64,000 nucleotides of DNA from Candidatus Poribacteria bacterium (lineage in GTDB: Bacteria > Poribacteria > WGA-4E > GCA-2687025), in contig JAPPNK010000015.1 of assembly GCA_028818695.1 (NCBI GenBank), forward strand, positions 174,289-238,288. Reading direction: 5' to 3'. The notes beneath the pieces were generated by a model. It worked only from the letters and a program-made list of their open reading frames with translations, was not told the DNA's origin and ran no database searches. The translations under genes were made by a program, and so were the position numbers. Position 1 is the stretch's first letter; each line of letters begins with the position of its first letter. This document shows positions 48,472 to 56,107 of the stretch, piece by piece.

Positions 48472-49539
48472 ATGATCATTCAGCGCCTAGATGTTTTCAG
48501 AACGCGAACAGGCTTCGGCGCATGCCTCATGGCGGCGCTGGCGTTCATCTTTATGGGCTGCGGTCAACTGCACGGTCTGCTTGAGCAGGACGACAAAACG
48601 GCCGCGGAATGTGTAGAAGCAGGGCGCGTTCTCAAGGTCGGCTTTTACGCCGATTTTCCCCCCGTCAGCTACAGCGCCGACGCCGATCCGAACGCCGGCG
48701 GCTTCAACGAGCATACGGGGTATGAAGCCGATCTGCTAACCGCGCTTGAGGCGGTGGACGACCTGGGCGCGACCTTCATCCGCAGCGGCATCGCTGAATG
48801 GCCGGGCATCTGGCTTAAATCGGCCGAGCCTGAATACGACCTGATCGGCGGCGGAATCACCATACTGGAGTCAAGGACGCGCGATGAAAACGGCGTCCCG
48901 AAAATCGCGTTCACATCGGGGCATATTACATTTCGTCAATCGCTCTTAGTCCGCGCCGAAGACGCCGACCGCCTCTCCGCGCACGCAGCGCTCGCCTCCG
49001 ATGTGCGCGTCGGCGTATTGTCCGCCACCACCGGCGAAGCGCGCCTGCTTCAACTTACCGGCATTGCGGACAGCGAAGGCGTCCTGACCAAAGGAACGCG
49101 CGTCTCAACGCCGAACGGAGAGGTTGAGGCTGACGGGACGGCCGATTACATGATCACCGCCGCTCAGGCGTCGCCCAGTCTGGAAGGGCGCGCGCTCATC
49201 ATCCCCGCCGCCGACCATATGCCGCAGGTTGTGTATCTCAGCGGCGACGCGGAATTGCTTGAAGCGCTGGCGGGCGGGAGCATTGACGCCATCGCGCGCG
49301 GCGAAATCGGCAACCGCGGCGCCTCCCATGTCTCCGGCGGCGCCTTCGTTGTCACGGCGTTGGACGATCAGGTGGAATACGGCGGGTTTACGCTCGCGCT
49401 GGAAGACGCCGACCTGCTCGCCTGCATAGACGAACGGCTCTATTTTTTGACGGACGGCGGCAACATCGGTTATGGAGAATGGCTAGAGAATCCGGCGGTC
49501 TTTCTTGAGCGCGCTGCGATGTGGAATGCTAAAGAATAA
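48472..49539 (+). CDS. Family 3 solute-binding lipoprotein
   Basis: 355 residues. A signal with an MGC-type lipobox (AFIFMGCG) suggests a lipoprotein. The body looks like an ABC-type amino acid binding protein or periplasmic cyclohexadienyl dehydratase: VLKVGFYADFPPVSYS, GYEADLLTALEAV, YDLIGGGITILESR, and VGVLSATTGEARLL. No transporter genes are adjacent. ATG at 48472 has AAGGA upstream; upstream in-frame codons would overlap the sulfatase stop. Confidence 0.78.
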   Translation: MIIQRLDVFRTRTGFGACLMAALAFIFMGCGQLHGLLEQDDKTAAECVEAGRVLKVGFYADFPPVSYSADADPNAGGFNEHTGYEADLLTALEAVDDLGATFIRSGIAEWPGIWLKSAEPEYDLIGGGITILESRTRDENGVPKIAFTSGHITFRQSLLVRAEDADRLSAHAALASDVRVGVLSATTGEARLLQLTGIADSEGVLTKGTRVSTPNGEVEADGTADYMITAAQASPSLEGRALIIPAADHMPQVVYLSGDAELLEALAGGSIDAIARGEIGNRGASHVSGGAFVVTALDDQVEYGGFTLALEDADLLACIDERLYFLTDGGNIGYGEWLENPAVFLERAAMWNAKE

Positions 49540-49614
49540 GCCCGCGCCAGCGTCTTGGAGCGGGCATGCTTCAACAGGTATGGAAGGAAGCCGAAGCTGC
49601 GTTTATTCGGCTTC
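49540..49614. terminator. Convergent terminator region
   Basis: Two stem-loops separate convergent genes. GCCCGC (49540-49545) pairs with GCGGGC (49560-49565) and on the minus strand is followed by TTATTCTTT. GAAGCCGAA (49587-49595) pairs perfectly with TTCGGCTTC (49606-49614), with the stop codon of the minus-strand gene in its loop. Confidence 0.5.
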
Positions 49615-50298
49615 GCTTGCCTCTTCAGCCTCAGGGTTCATTCTGGACTGGATTGACGCGCCGAGAGAACGCAGAGCCGCTTTCGCGTCATCGGTTGAAC
49701 CCGTATGGACAATCTTCGTCCCGTTCTCTGTATGCTGAACGGAAGTCTCAATGTTCGCCCGCTGGAGATACAGCCGCGCCGCTGTCGGCGTCAGGCGTCC
49801 GCCGCGCGCCGCCAACTTGGCAAGACGCGGCTTGCCTTTGCTCATCTCATGGCGCATTTCGGCATGCGCTTGGATGACAGGGACGCGCTCTTCGTTCTCG
49901 GTTGTGATGCGGAGCTCAAATCCGCCGTCGGTCAGCTGAACGGCGCGCGACACATCTTCCATGCCGCGCCTGCCGCGTTCGAAGCCTGGGCGTCCTTGCC
50001 GCCCGCGTTCTCTCGTCCTGCCGCGCGCGCTCTCTCTTGTCCTGCGCCGCTCGACGTTTCTTGGACCTCGGGGCGCATGGCTTCGGCGTCCTGGGCGTCC
50101 TCTGCGGTCGCCGCTTCTTGTTCTTCGGCGTTCCAGTCCTGGTCGTCCTCGCCGTTCGTGTCGTTTTGGACCTCTGCGGTCGCCGCTTCTTGTTCTTCGG
50201 CGTTCCAGTCCTGGTCGTCCTCGCCGTTCGTGTCGTTTTGGACCTCGCCGGCTGTTTCCTCGTCGCGTTTCTCTTTGTTGTGTTTCTCTTCTCAACAT
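49603..50298 (-). CDS. Repeat-containing protein with conflicting reading frames
   Basis: The C-terminal half (49603 to about 49965) is a convincing coding frame with two related beta units, AVQLTDGGFELRITTENEERV and IETSVQHTENGTKIVHTGSTDD, each followed by a helix. The N-terminal half in the same frame is extremely Arg/Gly-rich and uses AGA, CGA and GGA codons unlike its neighbours. A different minus frame there gives an acidic Gln/Ala/Glu/Asp sequence with normal codon use, ending at a TGA near 49937. This suggests one or two frameshifts, either in the genome or in the assembly. GGAGG lies 2 bases before the ATG. Function unknown. Confidence 0.45.
   Translation of the reverse strand: MLRRETQQRETRRGNSRRGPKRHERRGRPGLERRRTRSGDRRGPKRHERRGRPGLERRRTRSGDRRGRPGRRSHAPRGPRNVERRRTRESARGRTRERGRQGRPGFERGRRGMEDVSRAVQLTDGGFELRITTENEERVPVIQAHAEMRHEMSKGKPRLAKLAARGGRLTPTAARLYLQRANIETSVQHTENGTKIVHTGSTDDAKAALRSLGASIQSRMNPEAEEASEAE
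50099..50242. repeat. Perfect 72-bp tandem duplication
   Basis: Bases 50099-50170 and 50171-50242 are identical, each starting CCTCTGCGGTCGCCGC, and a partial third copy starts at 50243. The unit is 24 codons, so any frame is kept. It lies in the N-terminal half of the frame-conflicted gene and is a likely site of slippage or assembly error. Confidence 0.9.
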
Positions 50299-50506
50299 TT
50301 CCTCCGTTGATTTTGTTTCTTCGCCGCTCCGATGCGCATGCGATCATGCGTTTGGGCGGCTTTGTTTGCTTTCAACCGTCTTAGACGCAGCGGTCCGCTG
50401 AAAGGTTGAGCGCGTTCTGCGGCTTTCTCTCATCGGCGCCGTTCCCTATTGGGCGCAGTCTATGTTAAACTCGCTCTATAACATCAAAACGCGAGGGGGC
50501 GCAAAG

Positions 50507-51262
50507 ATGCGTTTGAAAGGCAAAAGAGCCTTTATCACAGGAGCGGGAAGCGGCATTGGATGGGAGACGGCGCGGCAGATGGTCTTGGAAGGGGCGCATG
50601 CCGCTCTCATCGGCCTCCCGTCAGACGAGGTGGAGCGCAAAGCGAAGCGCCTGCGCCCCTCCGCTCTCGGCGTCTTCGCGGATGTCTCGGACGAAGCGCA
50701 GGTGAAAAATGCGGTCGAAGCGGCCGTCAAAGCGTTCGGCGGCATCGACATACTTGTCGCCAGCGCCGGCATTCAGCTCCATCTCGAAGACCGCGACCTC
50801 CATACGCTCCAATCGGAAGCGTGGGACCGAACGCACAACGTCAATTACCGCGGCGTCTTTTTGACGGTCAAGCATGTCTTAAATGAAATGGTCGAATCGG
50901 GGAGCGGAGGCTCCGTCGCAATCGTCTCCTCCGTCACAGGTTTGAGCGGCTTTTCAGCAAACCCCGCCTATCTCAGCGGCAAGCATGGCTTGATCGGTTT
51001 GAGCCGACATGTCGCCGTCCATTACGGCAGATACGGCGTTCGCTGCAACGCGGTCTGCCCTGGAGCGCTTGAGCGGACGCCGAATCATGAAGAGCATCCC
51101 GACCCGAAGGGGCGCGCCGAGCGTTTTGAGGCGCGCGTGCCGCTGGGCCGTCTCGGCTCGCCGGCGGAGGTCGCCAACGCGCTTGTTTTTCTGTCCAGCG
51201 ACGAAGCCTCCTACATCAACGGCGCCTGTTTAACCATAGACGGCGGCCTCTCCTCGGCGTGA
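50507..51262 (+). CDS. Short-chain dehydrogenase/reductase
   Basis: 251-residue SDR with the cofactor loop TGAGSGIG (11-18), the ADVSD acidic site, ASAG in place of the usual NNAG, catalytic Ser in IVSSVTG and the YLSGK (Y-x-x-x-K) pair. The C-terminal YINGACLTIDGG is typical of the FabG-like classical group. Substrate unknown. ATG at 50507 has GCGAGGGGG upstream; an earlier in-frame ATG at 50462 lacks one. Confidence 0.9.
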   Translation: MRLKGKRAFITGAGSGIGWETARQMVLEGAHAALIGLPSDEVERKAKRLRPSALGVFADVSDEAQVKNAVEAAVKAFGGIDILVASAGIQLHLEDRDLHTLQSEAWDRTHNVNYRGVFLTVKHVLNEMVESGSGGSVAIVSSVTGLSGFSANPAYLSGKHGLIGLSRHVAVHYGRYGVRCNAVCPGALERTPNHEEHPDPKGRAERFEARVPLGRLGSPAEVANALVFLSSDEASYINGACLTIDGGLSSA

Positions 51263-51304
51263 ACGGACGGGAGAGCTGAACTTTGGCGGTTCTCTCTCGA
51301 TGAT

Positions 51305-51330
51305 GTTCCAAGTTTAGACATGAGGTCAGA
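51305..51330 (+). repeat. Solo right end of the MITE-like repeat, copy 3
   Basis: GTTCCAAGTTTAGAC...GAGGTCAGA aligns with the right terminal repeat at 53534-53558, differing mainly in the middle. No body of the element is visible to its left, so it may be a decayed copy or a deletion product. Confidence 0.5.
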
Positions 51331-51424
51331 AACTCGGCTTGAATTCCTGTCGCGGCGCTCTATCATATGCGCATAATCTGAAGAGCGCGGTTCATTTTTC
51401 ATCCCCTTAGCGAGGTTGGTTGGA

Positions 51425-52279
51425 ATGGCGGGGATCCGTCTGGCATTAGCCTATCTAATTGCCCATACCTTTTTGTCGGCGTTGGCGATTCGCCATGTAC
51501 AGATCCCCGTCTGGGTCTTTGCGGCAAATCTGACCGCAATCGCCGCTTTCGCTTACATCTTGGCGCGCGGTCGGAGCGGCGGTTTCAAAAGCGAATCTGT
51601 CCGCTGGTCGGTTTTATGGCTGCCGGTGTTGACATTCTGGATATGCTACGGCTGGTCCGAGTGGACGCTGCATGCGTTCCATCCGCCCGGCGAAACCTGG
51701 GACGCCGCCTTCATCGCAATTGAGCGGCAAATCGGACAACCGACGCTCTGGATGGCGAAAGGAGGCTCCTCGATCTTGACAGAGACTGCCTCTATATTTT
51801 ACGCCAGCTATTATCTGTATATGCTGACGCTTGGCGTTGCGTTAACCCGCCGAAAAGAGTATAAGGCGTTTGAGGAGGCGGTCTTCGCCGTCTCGCTTGG
51901 GTATGCCGCGTCCTATATCGTCTTTGCGCTCGTGCCGCTCTGGGGTCCGCGCTGGGCGTTTGTGGACGCCGGTCTGTTGGACGTTTCGGAACAGCAGCTG
52001 AGAGGCGGGTTCGTCACCGATTTATTGAACCAAATTCAGTACGGCGGAGTCGCGCTCAAGGGCGGAGCCATGCCCAGTTCGCACACCTCAACGGGAGTCG
52101 TCTTCGCCGTCTGGTGCGGACGCATCTGGGGCTGGAAGGCGGGAGCCGCCGCTTGGATCGTCGTCGCGGGGATGTGTTTCGGCGCGATGTACGCCCGTTA
52201 CCATTATGCGCTTGACATTGTGGGAGGCGCGGCGCTCGGCATGGCAAGCTTGCGCTTGGCTCGAAAGGCGGTTCCATGA
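51425..52279 (+). CDS. PAP2-superfamily membrane phosphatase or phosphotransferase
   Basis: 284 residues with about seven membrane helices. The PAP2 active-site motifs are visible: PLWGPRW, then PSSHTS (usually PSGH), then RYHYALDIVGG with the catalytic His and Asp. The layout resembles inositol phosphorylceramide synthase-like and lipid phosphate phosphatases. It overlaps the next gene by 4 bases and forms a three-gene lipid-related cluster. The ATG at 51425 follows GAGG by 10 bases. Confidence 0.82.
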   Translation: MAGIRLALAYLIAHTFLSALAIRHVQIPVWVFAANLTAIAAFAYILARGRSGGFKSESVRWSVLWLPVLTFWICYGWSEWTLHAFHPPGETWDAAFIAIERQIGQPTLWMAKGGSSILTETASIFYASYYLYMLTLGVALTRRKEYKAFEEAVFAVSLGYAASYIVFALVPLWGPRWAFVDAGLLDVSEQQLRGGFVTDLLNQIQYGGVALKGGAMPSSHTSTGVVFAVWCGRIWGWKAGAAAWIVVAGMCFGAMYARYHYALDIVGGAALGMASLRLARKAVP

Positions 52280-52713
52280 CAAGCTTCACGCACGCTGCTG
52301 TCGGCTTGGGCGTCGCCTCTTTTTTTAAAGAAGTTCCGGAAGTTCAGCCCGTCTACCTCTACGCGGTCGGCTTTTCGCTCCTGCCCGACTTAGACCATCT
52401 GCTGTTCCTAAGGACAATGAAGCTCAAGGTTGGAGGCATGCGCCATGCGCGCACCTTCATGCATGAGCTGCTTGGAACGGCGGTTTGGCTGGCGGTCGGG
52501 CTGTGCGTCATGCCGTTCAATTTTCAGCTCGGTTGTCTTTTCATCGCGTGTTTGTCGGCGCATCTGTTTTGCGATTTCATCAACGGATACAGCGAGCCGT
52601 TCAAGCGCATTCGCTCCGCGCCGGGCATCGACATGGGCAAGAGTTTGCCGACGCGCATCGCGCAAGAGGCGTTGATAGGGGGGTTGTCCCTGTGGCTCTT
52701 CTTCGCAGGTTGA
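52276..52713 (+). CDS. YdjM/DUF457-like membrane metal-dependent hydrolase
   Basis: 145 residues with about four membrane helices. THAAVGL near the start, LLPDLDHLLF and RHARTFMHELLG carry His/Asp residues typical of the YdjM (DUF457) group. The biochemical role of that group is poorly known. The ATG overlaps the PAP2 stop, and its end overlaps the next gene by 22 bases, so the three act together. Confidence 0.78.
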   Translation: MTSFTHAAVGLGVASFFKEVPEVQPVYLYAVGFSLLPDLDHLLFLRTMKLKVGGMRHARTFMHELLGTAVWLAVGLCVMPFNFQLGCLFIACLSAHLFCDFINGYSEPFKRIRSAPGIDMGKSLPTRIAQEALIGGLSLWLFFAG

Positions 52714-53129
52714 CCGACGTTCGCAAACAGCTTGCGGATCGAGCGCTAGGGGGCGGACCGCTTCCGTTTTCGGCTGAAGAGGTAACCCGCGTCAGCGCTT
52801 GGTGCTGCTTTTTGGCGGGCTGGGCATGCATGGGCGGACGGTTAGGCTGGGCGCTCGGTTTGTTGATTGCGTGCCTCCTATTAGACGTGGCGGACGGAGT
52901 CGCCGCCCGCCGCAACGACGAAGACAATCCGCATGTGGACTGGGCGGCGGACCGGTTCGGGGAGCTGGCTCTGATCGGAGGGCTGTTTTGGCGCGATTCG
53001 ATCTGGGTCGGCGGAGCGTATTCTGCCTGTTACGCGTTGAACATTTTTTTGCCTCGCTGGCGGATTCCTGTGCTTCCGCTTCGTCATGTCTTGGCGGCGT
53101 ATTGGGCGTATCGGATCTTAGCCGGGTAA
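52692..53129 (+). CDS. CDP-alcohol phosphatidyltransferase-like protein
   Basis: 145 residues with several membrane helices. DVADGVAARRNDEDNPHVDWAADRFGE matches the signature D-x2-DG-x2-AR-x(n)-D-x3-D; the Gly usually four residues before the first of the last two Asp is Asn. Such enzymes swap CMP of CDP-diacylglycerol for an alcohol. At this length it is shorter than most members (about 180-200), so part of the fold may be missing. GTG at 52692 is chosen for AGGGGGG 6 bases upstream; a TTG at 52710 is possible. Confidence 0.75.
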   Translation: MALLRRLTDVRKQLADRALGGGPLPFSAEEVTRVSAWCCFLAGWACMGGRLGWALGLLIACLLLDVADGVAARRNDEDNPHVDWAADRFGELALIGGLFWRDSIWVGGAYSACYALNIFLPRWRIPVLPLRHVLAAYWAYRILAG

Positions 53130-53161
53130 GGGCGGCGCGCGGCGTTCCCAGCTGTAAAGCT

Positions 53162-53256
53162 TGGCGGGAGCGGGTGGGAGTCGAACCCACCACAGACGTC
53201 TAACGCCCGTATCCGGTTTTGAAGACCGGTAGAGCCACCGGACCCTATCCGCCCCC
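53162..53256 (-). tRNA. selC: Selenocysteine tRNA (anticodon UCA)
   Basis: A 95-base minus-strand tRNA with encoded GCCA end. The acceptor stem is 8 bp (GGGGGCGG with CCGCTCCC, one G-U), the D stem 6 bp with a 4-base loop (AGGGTC/GGCTCT around CGGT), the anticodon arm CCGGT-CTTCAAA-ACCGG gives UCA, and a long variable arm pairs ACGGGCG with CGTCTGT. The T arm is GTGGG-TTCGACT-CCCAC. These are the special features of bacterial tRNA-Sec, which inserts selenocysteine at UGA with SelA, SelB and SelD (not in the window). Confidence 0.94.
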
Positions 53257-53317
53257 ATGCGCATGGCATGATACTCGAAAACAGGCGATGCCGCATGCGT
53301 CAAACTAGGATTGGCGT

Positions 53318-53558
53318 TTGAGCTGAGACATGTCGACATGCGAACGCGGACGTCTTCTGCGGCGCCTCTAGATTCCCTTCCCGTTTCCCGTTCCCCGTTT
53401 TCACGGAGACATGCTTCACGAGGACATGCTTCACTGGACATGGCTTGCGCGGGAATGCATGTCCTCGCGGAAGCGGGGAACGGCCTGGTTGGCGACGCCT
53501 TTTTCCCATGAATAAGGCTTTGGTCGTTCAACGGTCCCAACTTTCGGTATGAGGTCAG
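53318..53558 (+). repeat. MITE-like intergenic repeat, copy 4 (fullest copy)
   Basis: About 240 bases between the tRNA-Sec and htrA. The left end is a degenerate match to copy 1 (AGCTGAGACATGTCGAC against AGTTGGGACAGGTCGGC). The body has TTCTGCGGCG, CTCTAGATTCCC, CGTTCCCCGTTTTCA, several ACATG repeats and CTTGCGCGGGAATG. The right end is GTCCCAACTTTCGGTATGAG...CAG at 53534-53558. No coding frame. Together with the tRNA and the htrA promoter it accounts for the 500-base gap at 53130-53629. Confidence 0.7.
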
Positions 53559-53567
53559 AAGGTTGAG

Positions 53568-53596
53568 TTGCGCTCTCTCTAAAGCAGGTGTATGAT
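53568..53596 (+). promoter_or_regulatory. Promoter of htrA
   Basis: TTGCGC (53568-53573) and TATGAT (53591-53596) have a 17-base spacer and lie about 35 bases before the ATG at 53630. The -35 begins just 10 bases after the right end of the repeat element. Confidence 0.6.
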
Positions 53597-53629
53597 ACGT
53601 TAGAATAAGCAGGATTGGAGCGGACAATC

Positions 53630-55060
53630 ATGAAAAGGTCTCATCTGCTGTTGGCGCTGCTTCTGGGCGGCTCGTTGGTGTTGGTTTTCAGTCAGTGTCA
53701 GTCGGGGCAGCAACCGTCCACAGACATCTCCATCGCGGAGTCGTTTGAAACAGCGTTAGCCGATGTGGTGGAGCGGAGCCGGCCTGCAGTGGTATCGATT
53801 TCTGCCAATGCGAACGTCGGCAGTCGGTCTCGTTTTGGGTTTGAGTCGATCCCTGTCACCGGCGCGGGCTTCATCTTTCGTCCTGAGGGGTACCTTTTGA
53901 CAAATGAGCATGTGGTGAGCGGCTCCAGAACGGCGCGGGTGAGGTTCACGAACGGGAATGTCCGCAACGCCCGCGTGATCGGTTCCGATCCGAACACGGA
54001 CATTGCCGTATTGAAGATTGAGGCGATGGAGGGGGACGATGAGTTTCCGTCGCTGAAGCTGGGCGATTCCGATTCGGTCCGCGTCGGCCAATTTGCAGTC
54101 AGTTTAGGCAATCCGCTTCAGCTCAATTTTTCAGCAAACATCGGCATCGTGAGCGCCAAAGGACGGCAGAATCTGATCGGACGTCGAACGGAAGACGATA
54201 AGGTCATTCGCTATCAGGATTTCATTCAGACCGACGCCTATATGAATGTCGGCAACAGCGGCGGCCCGCTGCTCAATCTGCGCGGCGAAGTGGTCGGGAT
54301 CAACACCATGATACGCACCCGCCAAAGCTCCGATCAATATATCGGTCTCGGTTTTGCCATACCGAGCAACATCGCGCAGATCATCAGCGATCAGCTCATT
54401 GAGCGGGGCAGAATCGTGCGCGGCTGGCTCGGCATTGAATATCGGACCGAGCCAGAAGGCATTTTGGTTTGGGACGTAGTGAAAGAGTCGCCTGCGGGCG
54501 AGGCAGGCTTTCAACGCAACGACATCATCTTCGCTATCGATTCAAAACCCCTGAACGCCGCCGATCCAAACGAGCTTCAGAAACAATTTCAGTGGATGAT
54601 CGCCATGTCCCCTGTCGGAAAGAAGATGCGTTTCAAGACGCTGCGCGGCGGAGAGGAGATCGATATCGATGTGATTCTGAGCGAGATGCCGGCGAAGCAT
54701 GCTGGGCGCGAGGCGCCGCGTTATCCGTTGACGGCGCAGCTCGGTTTTCGAGGCGTCAAAAAGATGTGGCCTAATGTGGCGGCGGACTACCACTTTTTAG
54801 AAGGAGACGTCGGCGCGTATATCGGGAAGGTAACGGAAGACAGTGCCGCTGATCAGGCAGGCATTCGAGAAGGGGACCTTGTAACGGAGGTGAACGGAAA
54901 AGCGGTCAGCTCGCCCGCCGAGCTGGAAAGCGCGCTCTTCCATTTAACCAATGACGAAAAGGAAAAAACGGTCTCGTTCACAGTGAAGTCTCCTGGAGAG
55001 GCAATGTCGGAACCGTCCGCCCGCGAGGCGGCTATTCCGATTGAAGCGCTGCGAAAATGA
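53630..55060 (+). CDS. HtrA/DegP-type serine protease with two PDZ domains
   Basis: 476-residue envelope protease. A signal segment (1-23) precedes the trypsin-like domain with H94 (TNEHVV), D124 (NTDIAVLK) and S210 (GNSGGPL). The first PDZ lies about 265-355 and the second about 380-465. FSQC near residue 23 is not a good lipobox. It handles misfolded exported proteins. ATG at 53630 is chosen over an upstream TTG because GGAG is then well placed. The stop falls inside an alternative upstream start of the next gene. Confidence 0.92.
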   Translation: MKRSHLLLALLLGGSLVLVFSQCQSGQQPSTDISIAESFETALADVVERSRPAVVSISANANVGSRSRFGFESIPVTGAGFIFRPEGYLLTNEHVVSGSRTARVRFTNGNVRNARVIGSDPNTDIAVLKIEAMEGDDEFPSLKLGDSDSVRVGQFAVSLGNPLQLNFSANIGIVSAKGRQNLIGRRTEDDKVIRYQDFIQTDAYMNVGNSGGPLLNLRGEVVGINTMIRTRQSSDQYIGLGFAIPSNIAQIISDQLIERGRIVRGWLGIEYRTEPEGILVWDVVKESPAGEAGFQRNDIIFAIDSKPLNAADPNELQKQFQWMIAMSPVGKKMRFKTLRGGEEIDIDVILSEMPAKHAGREAPRYPLTAQLGFRGVKKMWPNVAADYHFLEGDVGAYIGKVTEDSAADQAGIREGDLVTEVNGKAVSSPAELESALFHLTNDEKEKTVSFTVKSPGEAMSEPSAREAAIPIEALRK

Positions 55061-55070
55061 AAGGACGGCT

Positions 55071-56048
55071 ATGGCAGAACCGGTCGGCGTCGGCATCTTA
55101 GGTCTGGGCGTTCATGGCGCCCGCTACGCAAATCATCTGCTTCAGGGGGATGTCCCAAACGGCCGTCTGATCGCAGTCCACCGCCGCAACCAGTCGCTAG
55201 GGAAAGCGTTTGCCGAGGAGCATGGCTGCCGTTTTGCGGCTGCTTCTCAAGGCGTTCTTGAGGATGAGCAGGTTCAGGCGGTCGTTGTCGCCGCGCCTCC
55301 AAATGCCCACGCCGAGCTGACCGAGCAAGCCGCAGACGCCGGAAAGCATGTCTTGTGCGAGAAGCCGATGGCGCGCTCATCGGAGGAGTGCCGGCGGATG
55401 ATCGCAGCCGCGGAGCGGAACGGCGTCCTGCTGGGAGTCGCGCAGACGATGCGCTTCACTCCGCTGCTCGGCGCGCTGCGCGGCCAGCTTTCGAGCGTTG
55501 GCGATCTATACGCCGTGAACGCGGCGATGCGCCATGAGCGGACGCAGAAGGAATGGCATCTAGACAAGGAGATCTCTGGCGGGGGCGCCGTCTTAGAGAT
55601 CGGTCCGCATCTTTTTGACACGGTTCGCTACCTGTCGGGCGAAGACATTGTACATGTGTATGGAGAAACGCGCGCCGCGCCTGGTCAAGAGGTTGAGGAG
55701 TATGCGAGAGGAGCCGCTCGGCTGGAAAACGGCGCTTCGGTCGGGTTTGAGATCGCAAAGTGTGTCAACGGCAGGGCGGCTTTCTTTGAGCTGGTCGGTT
55801 CAGAAGGGAGCGTCTGCGCAGACGTTCAACGCAACCTGTTGACGCGCATTCGCGGCAGGGAATCGGAGCCGCTGGAGACGCCTGAGAACGCATGGGCAAT
55901 CCCGCTTGTGTTGAGTCAATTCTGCGAGGCGGCGTTGAACGGGGGCGCACCCGCCGTGACGGGCGAGGATGGGCTGCATGCGGTGGCGGTCGCCGAAGCG
56001 TTTTACCGTTCCGCTGCTTCGGGAGCGTCCGAGGCGGTTGATCTCTAA
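55071..56048 (+). CDS. Gfo/Idh/MocA family oxidoreductase
   Basis: 325 residues with the Rossmann loop GLGVHG (11-16), the CEKPMA motif and a C-terminal domain with GGGAVLEIGPHLFD that contains the usual catalytic His. Substrate unknown. ATG at 55071 has AAAGGA upstream. It precedes the enolase-superfamily gene by 59 bases, which suggests a sugar or sugar-acid pathway. Confidence 0.86.
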   Translation: MAEPVGVGILGLGVHGARYANHLLQGDVPNGRLIAVHRRNQSLGKAFAEEHGCRFAAASQGVLEDEQVQAVVVAAPPNAHAELTEQAADAGKHVLCEKPMARSSEECRRMIAAAERNGVLLGVAQTMRFTPLLGALRGQLSSVGDLYAVNAAMRHERTQKEWHLDKEISGGGAVLEIGPHLFDTVRYLSGEDIVHVYGETRAAPGQEVEEYARGAARLENGASVGFEIAKCVNGRAAFFELVGSEGSVCADVQRNLLTRIRGRESEPLETPENAWAIPLVLSQFCEAALNGGAPAVTGEDGLHAVAVAEAFYRSAASGASEAVDL

Positions 56049-56107
56049 TCCCGCGCTGCGTTCAAGCGCGAACCCGCATTTAACCAAAAGAACGGAGCGA
56101 CTTGCCG

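Noticed and set aside
50280..50347. In-frame TGT-TGA read as Cys-Sec at the start of the acidic frame near 50298
   Set aside because: Although a tRNA-Sec exists, no SECIS-like hairpin follows the TGA, the upstream residues are not a redox motif, and GGAGG there is better explained as a ribosome site.
49705..50401. Plus-strand frames across the 72-bp repeat
   Set aside because: They are antisense to the convincing C-terminal coding frame; their hydrophobic runs come from the complement of acidic codons.
53130..53629. Short direct ACATG-type repeats considered as a CRISPR array
   Set aside because: Spacing is irregular and very short, there are no regular spacers or cas genes, and the blocks belong to the MITE-like element.
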